Below are positions 51,860 to 61,892 of a DNA stretch of 64,000 nt, in pieces. The stretch comes from Orientia tsutsugamushi (GTDB taxonomy: Bacteria > Pseudomonadota > Alphaproteobacteria > Rickettsiales > Rickettsiaceae). Positions within the stretch are counted from its first letter, which is position 1. Each line of letters begins with the position of its first letter. The stretch covers positions 806,001-870,000 of the forward strand of contig NZ_LS398548.1 in NCBI RefSeq assembly GCF_900327275.1. Direction: 5' to 3'. The notes under the pieces were generated by a model that saw nothing but the letters and a program-made list of their open reading frames with translations, made no database searches and was not told the DNA's origin. Made by a program: the position numbers and the translations under genes.

Positions 51860-52609
51860 TCAAGCGTAATCTGATTCTCCAGGTAATTTTAAACAATACC
51901 CTGAAGCTCGCACAGTTTTAATTAAAGCTGGTTCAGATTTATTGTTTTTGATAACATTCCTTAATCTATTAACATGTACATCAACTGTTCTAAGATCAAT
52001 TTTATGTCCATGACCCCATACATAATCTATAATTTTCTCACGTGAAAGTATAACTTTAGGTGACTCTAATAAGAGCTGCAATATTTTAAATTCAGTTGGA
52101 CCTAAACGAATTGGTTTATTACCACGATATACTTTATAATTGGACAGATCCATTGTTAAGTCTTTATATCTAAGCAGCCTGTTTTTTAATATTGGTCTAG
52201 ACCTGCGTAACAAAGACTTTACTGCTAATATAATTTCAGAATCAGTATAAGGATATTGTACAATTTCTATCAAACCATTATCAAATTTTTGATAATTTTC
52301 TACATTATCGTTTTGATTAAGAATAATAATTATAGGTATTTCTATTCGATGAGATTTTTGTGCGGTACTTCTAAGCTTTTGAATAAATGTATCAATTTGA
52401 ACAACCTCTTTGATAGAGGTACTAACAATAATTACATTTGGAGCAAATATAAGCACTGCGTTGATGCTGCTTGTTTCGATATCATTAATATTGCTTAATC
52501 TAATAACATTAAATAGTGACCTTTCTATGATATTACAAATAGCAATTCGTTGTATCTCATCTAGCTCGATTACCAAAATTTGCGGTGGTAACTTTTCAGA
52601 AGCAGACAT
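51860..52609 (-). CDS. OmpR/PhoB-type transcription regulator with degenerate receiver
   Basis: A 249-residue response-regulator-like protein. The C-terminal winged helix (about 145-245) is canonical PhoB type: IRLGPTEFKILQLLLESPKV, SREKIIDYVWG, DLRTVDVHVNRLRN. The N-terminal receiver fold has lost all key positions: the acidic pair is E-L-D-E (15-18), the phosphoacceptor is Ser63 in IIVSTS, no Ser/Thr stands at 97-98 before NQND, and the switch Lys is Tyr119. It therefore cannot be phosphorylated in the usual way. No histidine kinase is nearby. Confidence 0.9.
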   Translation of the reverse strand: MSASEKLPPQILVIELDEIQRIAICNIIERSLFNVIRLSNINDIETSSINAVLIFAPNVIIVSTSIKEVVQIDTFIQKLRSTAQKSHRIEIPIIIILNQNDNVENYQKFDNGLIEIVQYPYTDSEIILAVKSLLRRSRPILKNRLLRYKDLTMDLSNYKVYRGNKPIRLGPTEFKILQLLLESPKVILSREKIIDYVWGHGHKIDLRTVDVHVNRLRNVIKNNKSEPALIKTVRASGYCLKLPGESDYA

Positions 52610-52902
52610 AAGTATTATACCAAATTATTAAACAATTATTGCAATAAGGTCATTATAATACAACCCTTGATTAAAAAATCAAGTACTTTTAAAGTACTTT
52701 TAAAGATACTTAATTATAACTGAGTTTATAATTATTTAAAATTTTTAAATAATTATAAATAAATAATAAATATTGCTTTGCTAACTTTATTTTATTATCA
52801 ATTTTCAATTGCTAAACATTGCTCTTGAATTGCTAATATAACTTGATATATTTAATTGTAGTTTAATAAAGACATCTTTTTGGATTTTAATAAAAAAAAA
52901 TT
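52610..52902. promoter_or_regulatory. Divergent regulator/rpsF upstream region with hairpins
   Basis: A 293-bp AT-rich region between divergent genes. It includes direct repeats of AAGTACTTTTAA (52680-52705) and a long inverted repeat TTTATAATTATTTAAAA/TTTTTAAATAATTATAAA at 52725-52759. These could be binding sites for the adjacent regulator; that is inference. Confidence 0.4.
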
Positions 52903-53259
52903 ATGCGTTTATATGAGTTGGTTTTAATTGTACGGCCAGAATTATCTAGTACAGAAATTGATAAATTAACTGATGAGTTGACTAGTATTATTAGTAACTA
53001 TGAAGGAAAGTTAGTAAAACATGAGTATTGGGGTATGCGGTCTTTAGCATACAAAATTAATCGCAACCAGAGAGCTCATTATATTATGCTTGCTATTTCA
53101 GCTAATAACAATATTTTGCAAAAGTTAAAAAATAAAATAAAGAATAACTTAGAAATTATACGGTCTCGCTTTATTAAAGTGAAAGAAATTAGCCAAGCTA
53201 CTTCTCCGATTTTAAAAAATCAAAGTCTTGAACAGACTGCAATAGATGTAACTAGCTAA
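52903..53259 (+). CDS. rpsF: Ribosomal protein bS6
   Basis: A 118-residue platform protein that binds S18. [16 protein letters not shown], the [19 protein letters not shown] segment (the RNP-like strand) and helical spacing are typical. It is first in the rpsF-rpsR-rplI set. Confidence 0.97.
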   Translation: MRLYELVLIVRPELSSTEIDKLTDELTSIISNYEGKLVKHEYWGMRSLAYKINRNQRAHYIMLAISANNNILQKLKNKIKNNLEIIRSRFIKVKEISQATSPILKNQSLEQTAIDVTS

Positions 53260-53304
53260 GCTATAAAAAATATTAACAGAAATACAGCATATTTATAGAA
53301 AGTT

Positions 53305-53613
53305 ATGACAGAAAATATCGATACTGCAAACATAGATTCCATGAAACATAAAACTCTAAAGCGTACAGCTAACAGAGCTAATAAGGAAGTGTTTTTTAGA
53401 AGAAGAAAAGGTTGCCCATTATCAGCCCCAGATGGTACAGCTCCGATTATAACTTATAAAGATCCTGATCTTTTATCAAAATTTATTTCAGAATGTGGCA
53501 GGGTTTTACCAGCCCGTGTAACTAATGTATGCAGGTCTAAACAAAGAGAATTAACCAAAGCAATTAAAATTGCTAGAGAGCTTGCTCTTTTACCTTTTGT
53601 ATATCATCAGTAA
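53305..53613 (+). CDS. rpsR: Ribosomal protein bS18
   Basis: A 102-residue 30S protein. [34 protein letters not shown] and the C-terminal [18 protein letters not shown] block are diagnostic. The N-terminus is about 25 residues longer than E. coli S18. Confidence 0.97.
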   Translation: MTENIDTANIDSMKHKTLKRTANRANKEVFFRRRKGCPLSAPDGTAPIITYKDPDLLSKFISECGRVLPARVTNVCRSKQRELTKAIKIARELALLPFVYHQ

Positions 53614-53655
53614 ATTTAGTAAAATATATTCTTGAATGTTAAATAAAGCAGGTAT

Positions 53656-54183
53656 ATGAAATTAATTTTAATAAAGCCAGTTAAAAAGCTTGGTAAAATA
53701 ATGGATATAGTTGATGTGGCTAATGGATTTGGTCGTAACTATTTACTGCCTCGTAATTACGCCATTAGAGCAACTAATGCTAATCTAGAAATAGTTAAAT
53801 CAACTGTACAGCAACTTAATGAAAAAAATCAAAAAGGTATTGATGCAGCACAAGCAGTAATGCAAAAAATTGATAGAAGCTTCATCACGTTTATTTGCCA
53901 GACAAGCGATGATGGAAAATTATTTGGATCAATTACTGCTAAAGAGATTATTAAGAAATTACAAATAAGCTCTGATATCAAAGCGTATATTGATATTAAG
54001 CCGATTAAAACTGCAGGAATCCATGAAGTTGAAGTTTCACTCCATGCTGAGGTACATTGCAAAATTTTTATTAATGTTGCTCGTTCAAATACAGAGGCTC
54101 AAGAATATTTAAAAAAATTTAATGCAGCTCTACAGGATACAAACAATAATGTAGTTGTAGAAAAAAATAGTAATATATCATAA
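53656..54183 (+). CDS. rplI: Ribosomal protein bL9
   Basis: A 175-residue two-domain 50S protein. The N domain MKLILIKPVKKLGKIMDIVD with GFGRNYLLPRNYAIRAT is followed by the long helix and the C domain (DDGKLFGSITAKEI, IHEVEVSLHAEV). It ends the rpsF-rpsR-rplI unit. Confidence 0.97.
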   Translation: MKLILIKPVKKLGKIMDIVDVANGFGRNYLLPRNYAIRATNANLEIVKSTVQQLNEKNQKGIDAAQAVMQKIDRSFITFICQTSDDGKLFGSITAKEIIKKLQISSDIKAYIDIKPIKTAGIHEVEVSLHAEVHCKIFINVARSNTEAQEYLKKFNAALQDTNNNVVVEKNSNIS

Positions 54184-54338
54184 ATTTAAATTCTTTAATT
54201 TAATTCTGTAGTTTGATTCCCAGAAAAAAAAGGGTTACTATTATATTTAACACTAAGTAACAATGGTTGTTGTTGTTCTATTTTGTTAATTGTTATATCT
54301 TCATTGCAAATAAAGTTAAATTTAAATTGATACTAGGA

Positions 54339-55814
54339 ATGAATACAAATCAAAAATTTAATAAGCTTCGCCAAATTTTTTGGCCTATTGAATATCATGA
54401 AAACAAGAAATTTTTGCCTATGGCACTAATGATGTTTTTTATATTATTTAACTACTCAGCATTACGCTCTATTAAAGATAGTTTAGTAATAACAAGTATT
54501 GGTCCTGAAGTAATTAGTTTTTTAAAGACATACATAGTATTGCCATCAGCTATTATTGCGATGTTAATATATACAAAATTATGCAATGTAATGAGTGTGA
54601 CAAAAGTATTCTATACTATCACATCTTTTTTTCTTGGCTATTTAATTTTATTTGTTATAGTACTCTATCCTAATACGCAGTTAGTACATCCAGCACCTGA
54701 AACTATTGTAAGACTTAGTACAAATTATCCAAATTTTCAATGGTTTATTAAAATTATAGGGCAATGGAGTTATGCGAGTTTTTATACTATAGCTGAATTA
54801 TGGGGAAGCGTTATGCTTACATTACTCTTTTGGCAATTTGCAAATCAAATCACTAAAACAGAAGAAGCGAAAAGGTTTTATTCAATGTTTGGATTATTAG
54901 GAAATTTTTCACTTCTCTTAACTGGGTATATGCTAGAGCATTTTTTAAGTGAAAATAGCATAATTAAGGCTGAACTTAAATATACTCCAGTAATAACTAC
55001 ATGTATTATAGCTGGAGTATTTATTATATTAACTTATGCATATATCAACAACTATGTTTTATCTGATCCTAAGCTATATAACCCATCAATACAAAAAACA
55101 ACTAAGAAGAAGGCTAAGTTATCAATGCTAGAAAGTATCAAGTTGATTTTTTCATCAAAATATCTTGGTTTGATAGTTATATTAGTGCTTTCATATGGTA
55201 TATCAATTAACTTAGTAGAAGGTGTATGGAAAGCTAAAGCTAGAGAGCTGTATCCAACGCCAGAGGCATATGGAATGTTTATGGGAAATTTTCAAAAATG
55301 GCAAGGAACCGTAGCAATATTATTTATGATAGTTGGTAGCAATATTTTAAGACAAGTATCATGGTATACTGCAGCAATATTTACTCCTTTAATGATTTTA
55401 ATTACAGGATTAGCATTTTTTGGATTTATCTTCTTAGGAGACTCAATTTCATTATATGTTACTGGAATTGCTCCACTATCTATTGCAGTTGCTATTGGGA
55501 CAATGCAAAACGTACTAAGTAAAGCTACAAAATACTCTTTGTTTGATTCTACTAAAGAAATGGCATATATTCCTCTTGATCATGAATTAAAAACTAAAGG
55601 AAAGGCAGCTGTAGATATTATCGGTGGAAGGCTTGGAAAATCTGGCGGAGGAGTTATACAATCAACCTTTTTTATGTTATTGCCAAGTTTTAGTTTTGTT
55701 GAAGCTTCTCCTTATTTTGGTGCTATATTCTTTCTAGTAGTAATACTATGGATTTATTCTGTTGCAATGTTAAATCGTAAGTATACTGAAGCAATAGCTA
55801 TATCTAGTAACTAA
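54339..55814 (+). CDS. tlc: ATP/ADP translocase (nucleotide transporter Tlc)
   Basis: An obligate-intracellular-parasite transporter that exchanges bacterial ADP for host ATP. ATG at 54339 (with AGGA just upstream) gives 491 residues starting [20 protein letters not shown], as in rickettsial Tlc1; an ATG 24 codons earlier adds a hydrophobic leader without family support. Twelve hydrophobic helices are visible, with the family blocks [21 protein letters not shown] and [25 protein letters not shown] (in parts). Tlc1-type ATP/ADP exchange is inferred from similarity. Confidence 0.95.
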   Translation: MNTNQKFNKLRQIFWPIEYHENKKFLPMALMMFFILFNYSALRSIKDSLVITSIGPEVISFLKTYIVLPSAIIAMLIYTKLCNVMSVTKVFYTITSFFLGYLILFVIVLYPNTQLVHPAPETIVRLSTNYPNFQWFIKIIGQWSYASFYTIAELWGSVMLTLLFWQFANQITKTEEAKRFYSMFGLLGNFSLLLTGYMLEHFLSENSIIKAELKYTPVITTCIIAGVFIILTYAYINNYVLSDPKLYNPSIQKTTKKKAKLSMLESIKLIFSSKYLGLIVILVLSYGISINLVEGVWKAKARELYPTPEAYGMFMGNFQKWQGTVAILFMIVGSNILRQVSWYTAAIFTPLMILITGLAFFGFIFLGDSISLYVTGIAPLSIAVAIGTMQNVLSKATKYSLFDSTKEMAYIPLDHELKTKGKAAVDIIGGRLGKSGGGVIQSTFFMLLPSFSFVEASPYFGAIFFLVVILWIYSVAMLNRKYTEAIAISSN

Positions 55815-55821
55815 TATCCAC

Positions 55822-55855
55822 AAGATCAATCAAGATAGGTATCTTGATTGATCTT
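55822..55855 (+). terminator. Perfect hairpin after tlc
   Basis: AAGATCAATCAAGATA-GG-TATCTTGATTGATCTT forms an uninterrupted 16-bp stem only 8 bp beyond the tlc stop. An A-run rather than a T-run follows, so it would be a better terminator for the minus strand; it may act by stem strength alone. Confidence 0.5.
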
Positions 55856-55954
55856 AAAAATCAAAGAATCAATAAACCAATAGATAGAATCATATTTCAA
55901 ATACAAGCGATAAAGACTTGCAAGTAGAAACCAGTATATTTGCAACTCTAGTAA

Positions 55955-56041
55955 AGGTAGCAAAAAAATAACTTTATAACCAACAGATTATATTAATTTT
56001 TATCGCTTCTTTCTATGCTTAAACCTCATTGTAAATGACTA
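55955..56041. mobile_element. Truncated IS630-type MITE
   Basis: The right end TTCTATGCTTAAACCTCATT...GTAAATGACTA followed by TA matches the MITEs at 37477 and 40004, as does the internal AAAAATAACTTTATAACC. The left end is missing. A further scrap of the internal segment lies at 57320-57346. Confidence 0.6.
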
Positions 56042-56357
56042 TAACATCCAACTTTTCCAATTAATTCATAATCTTGTTTACATATTTATGGTAAATCATT
56101 ACCAGTCTTAAGTTAGTATCATTTCTGATTAGCATATAAATGCTTATACACCAAGTTATTAATTCTTGTAGTCTGTCATTTAGCTTTCTAAGCATTATCT
56201 GACCTACACTATCAGTTGCATAATAATAGGCTTACCATGTTTCACTCATCAGAGATACGTTAAGTTGGTTATCTTCTTTATATCAAGGAGTTGGCATTTT
56301 TAAAGAAGGCTTGTGTATCCCTTCTTACAGCTGAGTTTTTCAGGTTTATCCATATAA

Positions 56358-56628
56358 ACGCCAGATTAGGATAAGTGGAAATATGAAAGTTAATGAATAA
56401 AAGGTATACAAAGAGAGAGAATGTTGAGTTATAATTATATGATATATTAAATATAGTTTTAATTAATAGCTATTTATTGCTTGCATGTTTGCAAATGCAA
56501 ATTTAGAATAAGAAACAGTATTAATTGAAATTATATTTAAATATATTGCATAATTATAATTGTACATTCTCTCTTTGTATACCTTTTATTCATTAACTTT
56601 CATATTTCCACTTATCCTAATCTGGCGT
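56358..56628. mobile_element. Fold-back MITE with 5-bp target duplication
   Basis: A 271-bp element with ends ACGCCAGATTAGGATAAGTG and its exact complement, flanked by the direct repeat TATAA (56353-56357 and 56629-56633). The two arms are complementary for roughly 110 bases. Same family as 2613-2988, sharing IS982-type ends. Confidence 0.88.
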
Positions 56629-56672
56629 TATAACAGAATTTATCTGAAGTATCTGCTTCTACATGTACAATA

Positions 56673-56813
56673 GACCTCTTTCAAAACTGGTTAAGGTAGT
56701 TCAAAATTATTGCTGATAAATATCGAAATAGACGTAAAAGATTCGGTCTTAGATTTAATTTGATCTCTGGCATTTATAATTTTGAACTACCTTAACCAGT
56801 TTCGAAAGAGGTC
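56673..56813. mobile_element. 141-bp MITE carrying an IS5-group transposase 3' end (copy B)
   Basis: Ends are GACCTCTTTCAAAACTGG and, on the right, the complement of GACCTCTTTCGAAACTGG, flanked by TA. The interior encodes FKIIADKYRNRRKRFGLRFN. Same length as copy A at 37748, from which it differs at only a few bases. Confidence 0.88.
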
Positions 56814-56975
56814 TAATATAGAAAAGCAGTATATGACTTGATGTAGGACTTAAGAAGAGTTATAAAAGATGCAAGTATTAAACTTAACAAAGCAAAATAA
56901 TATAAGAATATAAAATAATAAAAAAAAAACAAAAAATTATCAAATAAGTTTTATGAAACTAAACCTTTAATTCTT

Positions 56976-57164
56976 ATGGATAAATCTCTTGATCTTTATG
57001 ATCATTCTTTTAGAACGTGTGAATATGGCTTATATCAAAGAATGCTAGGTGAAAGAATGGAGGAAAAAGAATATAATTTTATTTACGGTACAAATGCTTT
57101 GCAAGAGTTAAGTATAGGAGTATATATTTGCTCCAAAATTAGCAATAGAGTTTTCTTACAGTAG
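56976..57164 (+). pseudogene. Unrecognised 62-codon open frame, probable fragment
   Basis: The translated product (MDKSLDLYDHSFRTCEYG...) has normal-looking composition, unlike neighbouring noise, and contains ERMEEKEYNFIYGTNALQEL. No family is recognised and there is no clear ribosome-binding site. It is likely the tail or middle of a gene broken by surrounding repeats. Confidence 0.3.
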
Positions 57165-57417
57165 AGGTATAGAGTTATAGAGTTATAGAGCACCATAGTT
57201 GGAAACTCAATTTCTTCATATAATATTTAAAAGAAGAACTATATATCAAGAATGATTTAGATAAAAAAGATGCTTGGTTCGATTTTTAATTCTTTAGCTA
57301 GGAATGATCATTAGTATAAGGTAGCAAAAAAATAACTTTATAACCAGTTGAGTTATAAAGAAAAATTTAAATAAAAATAAAATAACTCAACATGAAAAAA
57401 TGTATTATAACAGTATA

Positions 57418-57700
57418 CTATTTAATAGATAATTTATGCAAGATATATCAAGAAAGTTGAAAAAAGAGATTAATACCAAGTAATAATCAAAGAAACAAAG
57501 ATAGAAAGTTATCCTTAGCTGAGTTATTAACAATTAGTGATATATTTTTATTTGTTACAATGCAAGGATTTTAAAAATTATTATCTATATTATATGCGTC
57601 ATAAGTATAAAGGATACTACTATAGTAGAATAATACAACTGTGCCCTAGAATGTTGCTACAATTAGTCGTATTAATGCATTATCTGAAAAGAGACGAGAC
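57418..57700 (+). pseudogene. IS982 transposase N-terminal remnant
   Basis: Across frameshifts the plus strand reads LTISDIF..., DFKNYYLYYMRHKYKGYY, SRIIQLCPRMLLQLVVLMHY, matching the IS982 N-terminal half and the inverted remnant at 3200-3405. It is broken by stops and is inactive. Confidence 0.65.
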
Positions 57701-57885
57701 AAGTATAATATAATTGTTTATAGTATCTTAATATATTCTTACATAATTATATCATATTATAACCGAAAAATAGTATTATCGTGTAACAGCAAGTATTCAT
57801 TATTCTAAATTTATGTATAAAATTATTTTTATTACTTGCACTTTCTACTACTTATCTGTATTCTTATGGCATTATGCATTAGAAT

Positions 57886-57957
57886 GCGGATGTAGCTCAG
57901 TGGTAGAGCGTTACTTTGCCAAGGTAAAAGTCGTGGGTTCAATTCCCATCATCCGCT
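57886..57957 (+). tRNA. tRNA-Gly (anticodon GCC)
   Basis: Begins GCGGATGTAGCTCAGTGG. The acceptor GCGGATG pairs with CATCCGC, the anticodon loop is TTTGCCA (GCC) and the T loop is GGTTCAATTCC. CCA is not encoded (CCG follows the discriminator T), unlike the other tRNAs here. Confidence 0.95.
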
Positions 57958-58059
57958 CCGTGCTAACTAGATTTCTGTATTAAACCATACAATTAGCAGT
58001 ATTGAGGTTTTGTGAAGGTTTTTATTGCTAAAGCTATCACAAAAGTCACTTTAGTACAT

Positions 58060-58135
58060 GGGCGATTAGTTCAGTTGGTAGAGCATCTCGTTTACACCGA
58101 GAAAGTCGGCAGTTCAAGTCTGTCATCGCCCACCA
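58060..58135 (+). tRNA. tRNA-Val (anticodon UAC)
   Basis: Begins GGGCGATTAGTTCAGTTGG. The acceptor GGGCGAT pairs with GTCGCCC-like ATCGCCC, the anticodon loop is TTTACAC (UAC), the T loop is AGTTCAAGTCT, and CCA is encoded. Confidence 0.95.
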
Positions 58136-58225
58136 TAATACTATCATTAGTTGTATCTTAGCATTCATAATATTGTACTTTGTATTAAATGTAATACTTG
58201 ATTTTGTGTGAGCTATGAAAAATAA

Positions 58226-58259
58226 ATGAGCTGGCTGTTGAAAGAACAAAATTAGAAAT
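58226..58259 (-). mobile_element. IS110 tail fragment
   Basis: ATGAGCTGGCTGTTGAAAGAAC and the following bases match 49700-49735, the extreme 3' end of the IS110 remnant. It abuts the group II intron fragment. Confidence 0.45.
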
Positions 58260-58752
58260 GTACAGTCATTATTTCCCTCTTACATTCTTACTTGTATGCC
58301 AACCATTTGCTCAATTCACATTATTGAGTTTCATTACTACTATGGCTAACTCAGCCATCCTTACACCATCTCCAAAGCCTTATGTTTCACCACTTGTACT
58401 TTGAATACTTACTTAATTACGTAAGACTTATAAGGACTTCTCAAGTTGTGTCATTAATCTTTACAAACTCGCTGACGCCTGCGACCCCGGTGGTTGAAAA
58501 TTTTTGAATTTTCACTAGTTTGACCTCCAATCTTCTTTTGCCTACTATGGGCTAGAACATATCGGCTTCCACTACACCTCACTTTCAGGGCTATAACGTT
58601 CACCATTTGGTTTCAGCTCGAATATTTCGCTGTCTACGCTTTACTACTGTCGTTACCTTCAGCAGCACAAGACTCGCTATATGGTGGATCTAGCTTCTCC
58701 TTCCATAACTGGTCTTTAACCAGTAAGATTAATTCACCTTATCTTGACTCAC
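58260..58752 (-). mobile_element. Group II intron 5' domain fragment (copy 2)
   Basis: Uninterrupted counterpart of copy 1 at 1514-2530, in opposite orientation. On the minus strand it starts GTGAGTCAAGATAAGG, close to the GUGYG start of group II introns, and runs through GAGTCTTGTGCTGCTGAAGG, GGTCGCAGGCGTCAGCGAG and GATGGTGTAAGGATGG. It ends about ATGACTGTAC, the same point as copy 1, so both were truncated at the same position. It proves the IS982 in copy 1 is a later insertion. Confidence 0.6.
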
Positions 58753-59015
58753 ATAGCATATGAGTAATCAACATATCACATGATCTACACAATTATTGTC
58801 ATTTCTTCCATTTCCAACTCTTCATGTTAAGTGAGTATAATGTGTATTTTTTGAAATATTAACTACTGGTAAAATAACAATCAAATATTTAACTATAAGA
58901 TCAATTTCATAGATATTGCTAGAATTTATATCATATATGCTTAGTTATATGAAATTTTGTTGTTATATTTATAGTAATGTTATCTACATATCTATGCTAT
59001 CTTTAAAGCAATATT
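58753..59015. other. Upstream region of the hypothetical gene at 59016
   Basis: AT-rich, no gene. It must hold the promoter of the downstream gene; no strong consensus was picked. Confidence 0.3.
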
Positions 59016-60359
59016 ATGTCAAATTTATATCATATACTTCATAAACTACCAGCTATAGAACATGAAGACATGATGGTTGAATATGAAAATTTAGCTCAAT
59101 CTTTAGCACAATCAGGAAAGCTACGAGTTGATGCTGAACCAAAAATCAATTTTGTTCGTTTATCTGAACCTAGCTTGAATGTTAATATTGCTATTTCAAA
59201 TGAGGAGCTTAATGATCCTAAGCTTCAGCATCATACTAAAGCAATGCTAGTTAATATTTATAAGAAAATAATAGAAAAAGATAAAGTCATTCATAAAGTT
59301 AATCAGATAGTTAGTGTTTTACAGAAAAAAATGGCTATGCAGCTTGCAGTAGAACAGGATCTACTACTTAAATTAGCAAGGTTATTTGTACAATCAGCCC
59401 ATCCAATAGTAATTCATTGGCTGCTATTAGAACGAGTAGAAGTATTTATATCCTATTCAAACCAGATAGGAGATGTTATGGATATTGCTACCTGGAAATA
59501 TGCTGGTCAAAATAGTGGTATGCAAAGTATCAATGGAAATAATATAGCAATATATGTTTCATGTGGTGGTAATCCATTCTTTTTTACTCAACGCTATCAA
59601 GAGCAATCTATTTATGGCGATGGTTGGCCAGCGATAGCAAGACTGCAAATCATTGCAGCACAAGAATTGGGGCATTATGCTGATATTTACCGCGATATTA
59701 ATGCTAATATTGTTGGCCGACATTCAGTTAATTCATCTTTTACAAAGGCTAAACCTAATGTTTTACATGCAAGGCGTAGCGATTTATCTAGATGCTATAA
59801 AATTCTACAAAACCTTGAGTGTTTAGGACTTAATCACTTAATTGCTTATGAAAAATCAGTAAAGTTTTATCGTAAAAATAAAGTTAAAGGAATTAAACTA
59901 TTATGGGCTAGACTGTTAAGTTTTTTCTATAAGCAAAAGCTTTATTTCATGATTAAACAAGAAGATTTTATATTTGTTAAAGTATATAAAAATGAACAAT
60001 ATCCTGGGTTAATGTTAAAAGCAATGATTCTTGATATGATCTCAAACTTAGAACCAAAAGCTGAAGTCTATAAAAGAGATGATCCTGATGCTGAGGAAGC
60101 TATTGCTTGCGTTGAAGCTTTAGCTAGAGTGCCGCAGCAAGTAATAAAATGGGGACATATAACTACAATGTCAATAATGCAAGATCTGTATTATATTTAC
60201 TATAAGCAGGTAATTCCATCATTAATTGATAGATATCAGTATATTACAGGAAAAACTTATATGCGAAATCTGAATTATGTTAGCCAAACTCTCAAATATA
60301 GAATAAAGAAATTATGGCTATTTTTTAAAAAAACTTCTTTACCTTCTCGTGAAGTTTAA
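59016..60359 (+). CDS. Hypothetical protein with HExxH-like motif
   Basis: A 447-residue soluble protein that I do not recognise by name. The region 209-225 reads RLQIIAAQELGHYADIYRD, which has the spacing of a zincin HExGHxxD helix but with Gln216 in place of the first His; E217, H220 and D223 are present. A glycine-rich strand with GDGWPAIAR precedes it. The C-terminal end is basic (YRIKKLWLFFKK). It stands alone, with no operon partner. A metallopeptidase-derived fold is a hypothesis only. Confidence 0.75.
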   Translation: MSNLYHILHKLPAIEHEDMMVEYENLAQSLAQSGKLRVDAEPKINFVRLSEPSLNVNIAISNEELNDPKLQHHTKAMLVNIYKKIIEKDKVIHKVNQIVSVLQKKMAMQLAVEQDLLLKLARLFVQSAHPIVIHWLLLERVEVFISYSNQIGDVMDIATWKYAGQNSGMQSINGNNIAIYVSCGGNPFFFTQRYQEQSIYGDGWPAIARLQIIAAQELGHYADIYRDINANIVGRHSVNSSFTKAKPNVLHARRSDLSRCYKILQNLECLGLNHLIAYEKSVKFYRKNKVKGIKLLWARLLSFFYKQKLYFMIKQEDFIFVKVYKNEQYPGLMLKAMILDMISNLEPKAEVYKRDDPDAEEAIACVEALARVPQQVIKWGHITTMSIMQDLYYIYYKQVIPSLIDRYQYITGKTYMRNLNYVSQTLKYRIKKLWLFFKKTSLPSREV

Positions 60360-60592
60360 AAAGTCTGCATTTTTAATGCTACAATAACCTAAATTCGATA
60401 TAAGGTAAGAGTTAGAGTATAAAGAAAAATATCGTAAGAATAAGCTCAGTATAGAGTATCAGATGCTAGTGATAACTAGAGTTCTTAGAAAAGATACACT
60501 TATTCCTGTTTCCTTTTCAAACTTGAATTATCTTTTCATTTCTTTTTAACTCTTTGATATATCCATTATATCAAACTCAAAGCTAGTTAATA
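60360..60592. other. Intergenic region with repeat fragments
   Basis: No gene. CCTTTTCAAACTTGAATTAT near 60508 resembles 49960-49985, flanking the IS110 remnant, suggesting another element scrap. Confidence 0.35.
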
Positions 60593-61702
60593 TTAACTTT
60601 GAGTTTGTTCTTTAGCAATCCATCCACCTCCTAACACTAAATCACCTTTATATATTACACAAGCTTGCCCTGGTGCAATAGCCTTCTCAGGTTCGTTTAA
60701 AATAACTTTTACCATTGAATTACTATAAGGATATAGTTTGGCTCGTACAGCTGAGTGAGTAGATCGCACCTTTACTTCTACATCTAGTGGTTCTACCAGC
60801 ATATTTCCTGGACCTAGCCAGTTCAAACTATGAATCATAAAAGTTGTTTTAAACAGCTTAGACTCTGGTCCAACATATACAATATTTTGCTGAGCATCAA
60901 TGTTAATAACATATAGTGGATCAGAAAAACTTATTCCTATTCTACGCCTTTGACCTATAGTAAAATTTATAATGCCTTGATGCTCACCAAGAATGTACCC
61001 ATCAATATGTACAATTTTACCAGGCTTTTTAGCATTAGGCTTTAGTTTTGCAACAACATTATGATATGCTCCATCAGCTACAAAGCAAATATCCTGACTA
61101 TCAGGCTTATCTGCAATATGTAGACCATACCTGTTAGCATGATACCTAGTTTCATCTTTTGTCATATTTCCTAAAGGGAAATGTAGGTATTGCAATTGAG
61201 ATTTAGTAGTGGCAAACAAAAAATAACTCTGATCTTTTTTACTATCAACAGCTTTGTGTAGTTCTATTCCATTAGCAGTATCAATGCGCCTAACATAATG
61301 CCCAGTTACTAATGCATCAGCCTGAAGATCTTTTGCAAAGTTTAATAGATCATGAAATTTTACTGATTGATTGCATTGAACGCAAGGTAATGGAGTTTCA
61401 CCATTAATATATGATTCGATAAAATTATCAATTACTGATTCTTTGAATTTATCTTTATAATTAAGCACATAGTGTGGAATTTGTAGCTGGTTAGCTACAA
61501 ATTTAGCATCATAAATGTCTTGACCAGCACAACATGCTCCTTTTCTGTTTATAGCTGTATCATGATTATATAATTGCATAGTAATACCAATAACGTTATA
61601 TCCATCTTCTTTTAAAATAGCAGCAACAGTAGAACTATCTACTCCTCCAGACATTGCTACTACTATTGTGGCTTGTTCTTTTGCAACTTTTAGATTCAAC
61701 AT
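60593..61702 (-). CDS. mnmA: tRNA-specific 2-thiouridylase MnmA
   Basis: MnmA thiolates U34 of tRNA-Lys/Glu/Gln. The 369-residue protein has the PP-loop MSGGVDSS (17-24), the catalytic cysteines C107 (LPCVQCN) and C206 (SQDICFV), the IGQRRRIG segment and a C-terminal beta-barrel domain. Full length. It stands alone, minus strand. Confidence 0.97.
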   Translation of the reverse strand: MLNLKVAKEQATIVVAMSGGVDSSTVAAILKEDGYNVIGITMQLYNHDTAINRKGACCAGQDIYDAKFVANQLQIPHYVLNYKDKFKESVIDNFIESYINGETPLPCVQCNQSVKFHDLLNFAKDLQADALVTGHYVRRIDTANGIELHKAVDSKKDQSYFLFATTKSQLQYLHFPLGNMTKDETRYHANRYGLHIADKPDSQDICFVADGAYHNVVAKLKPNAKKPGKIVHIDGYILGEHQGIINFTIGQRRRIGISFSDPLYVINIDAQQNIVYVGPESKLFKTTFMIHSLNWLGPGNMLVEPLDVEVKVRSTHSAVRAKLYPYSNSMVKVILNEPEKAIAPGQACVIYKGDLVLGGGWIAKEQTQS

Positions 61703-61892
61703 AATTTGATAGCTAACTATATATTTATATTCTAATTATAACTCAATTAATACTTACTTAATATTTTATGTCTTTAATTATTAGTAAATCACCTTCAATA
61801 ATTTTAAAATACTTGTATGTATTCTTTTTATATTTTCCAGAGTATACTAAGTCTTAAAAAATTCTGTCAACATTATTTTTTAAGATTGAGTT
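61703..61892. other. Divergent spacer between mnmA and the pccB pseudogene
   Basis: AT-rich 190-bp spacer with no RNA or protein feature; probably the former pccB promoter plus the mnmA promoter. Confidence 0.3.

Larger units (their letters stand above)
55856..57885. repeat. Accessory repeat zone between tlc and tRNA-Gly
   Basis: Two kilobases without an intact gene. Contents in order: broken IS630-type MITE (about 55955-56041), an unrecognised minus-strand remnant (about 56046-56340), a fold-back MITE (56358-56628), a 141-bp MITE (56673-56813), an unassigned 62-codon frame (56976-57164), short triplicated GTTATAGA units near 57170, a hairpin unit (57351-57402) and an IS982 remnant (57418-57700). 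Confidence 0.6.

Noticed and set aside
58046-58249. A 67-codon minus frame
   Set aside because: It is antisense to tRNA-Val.
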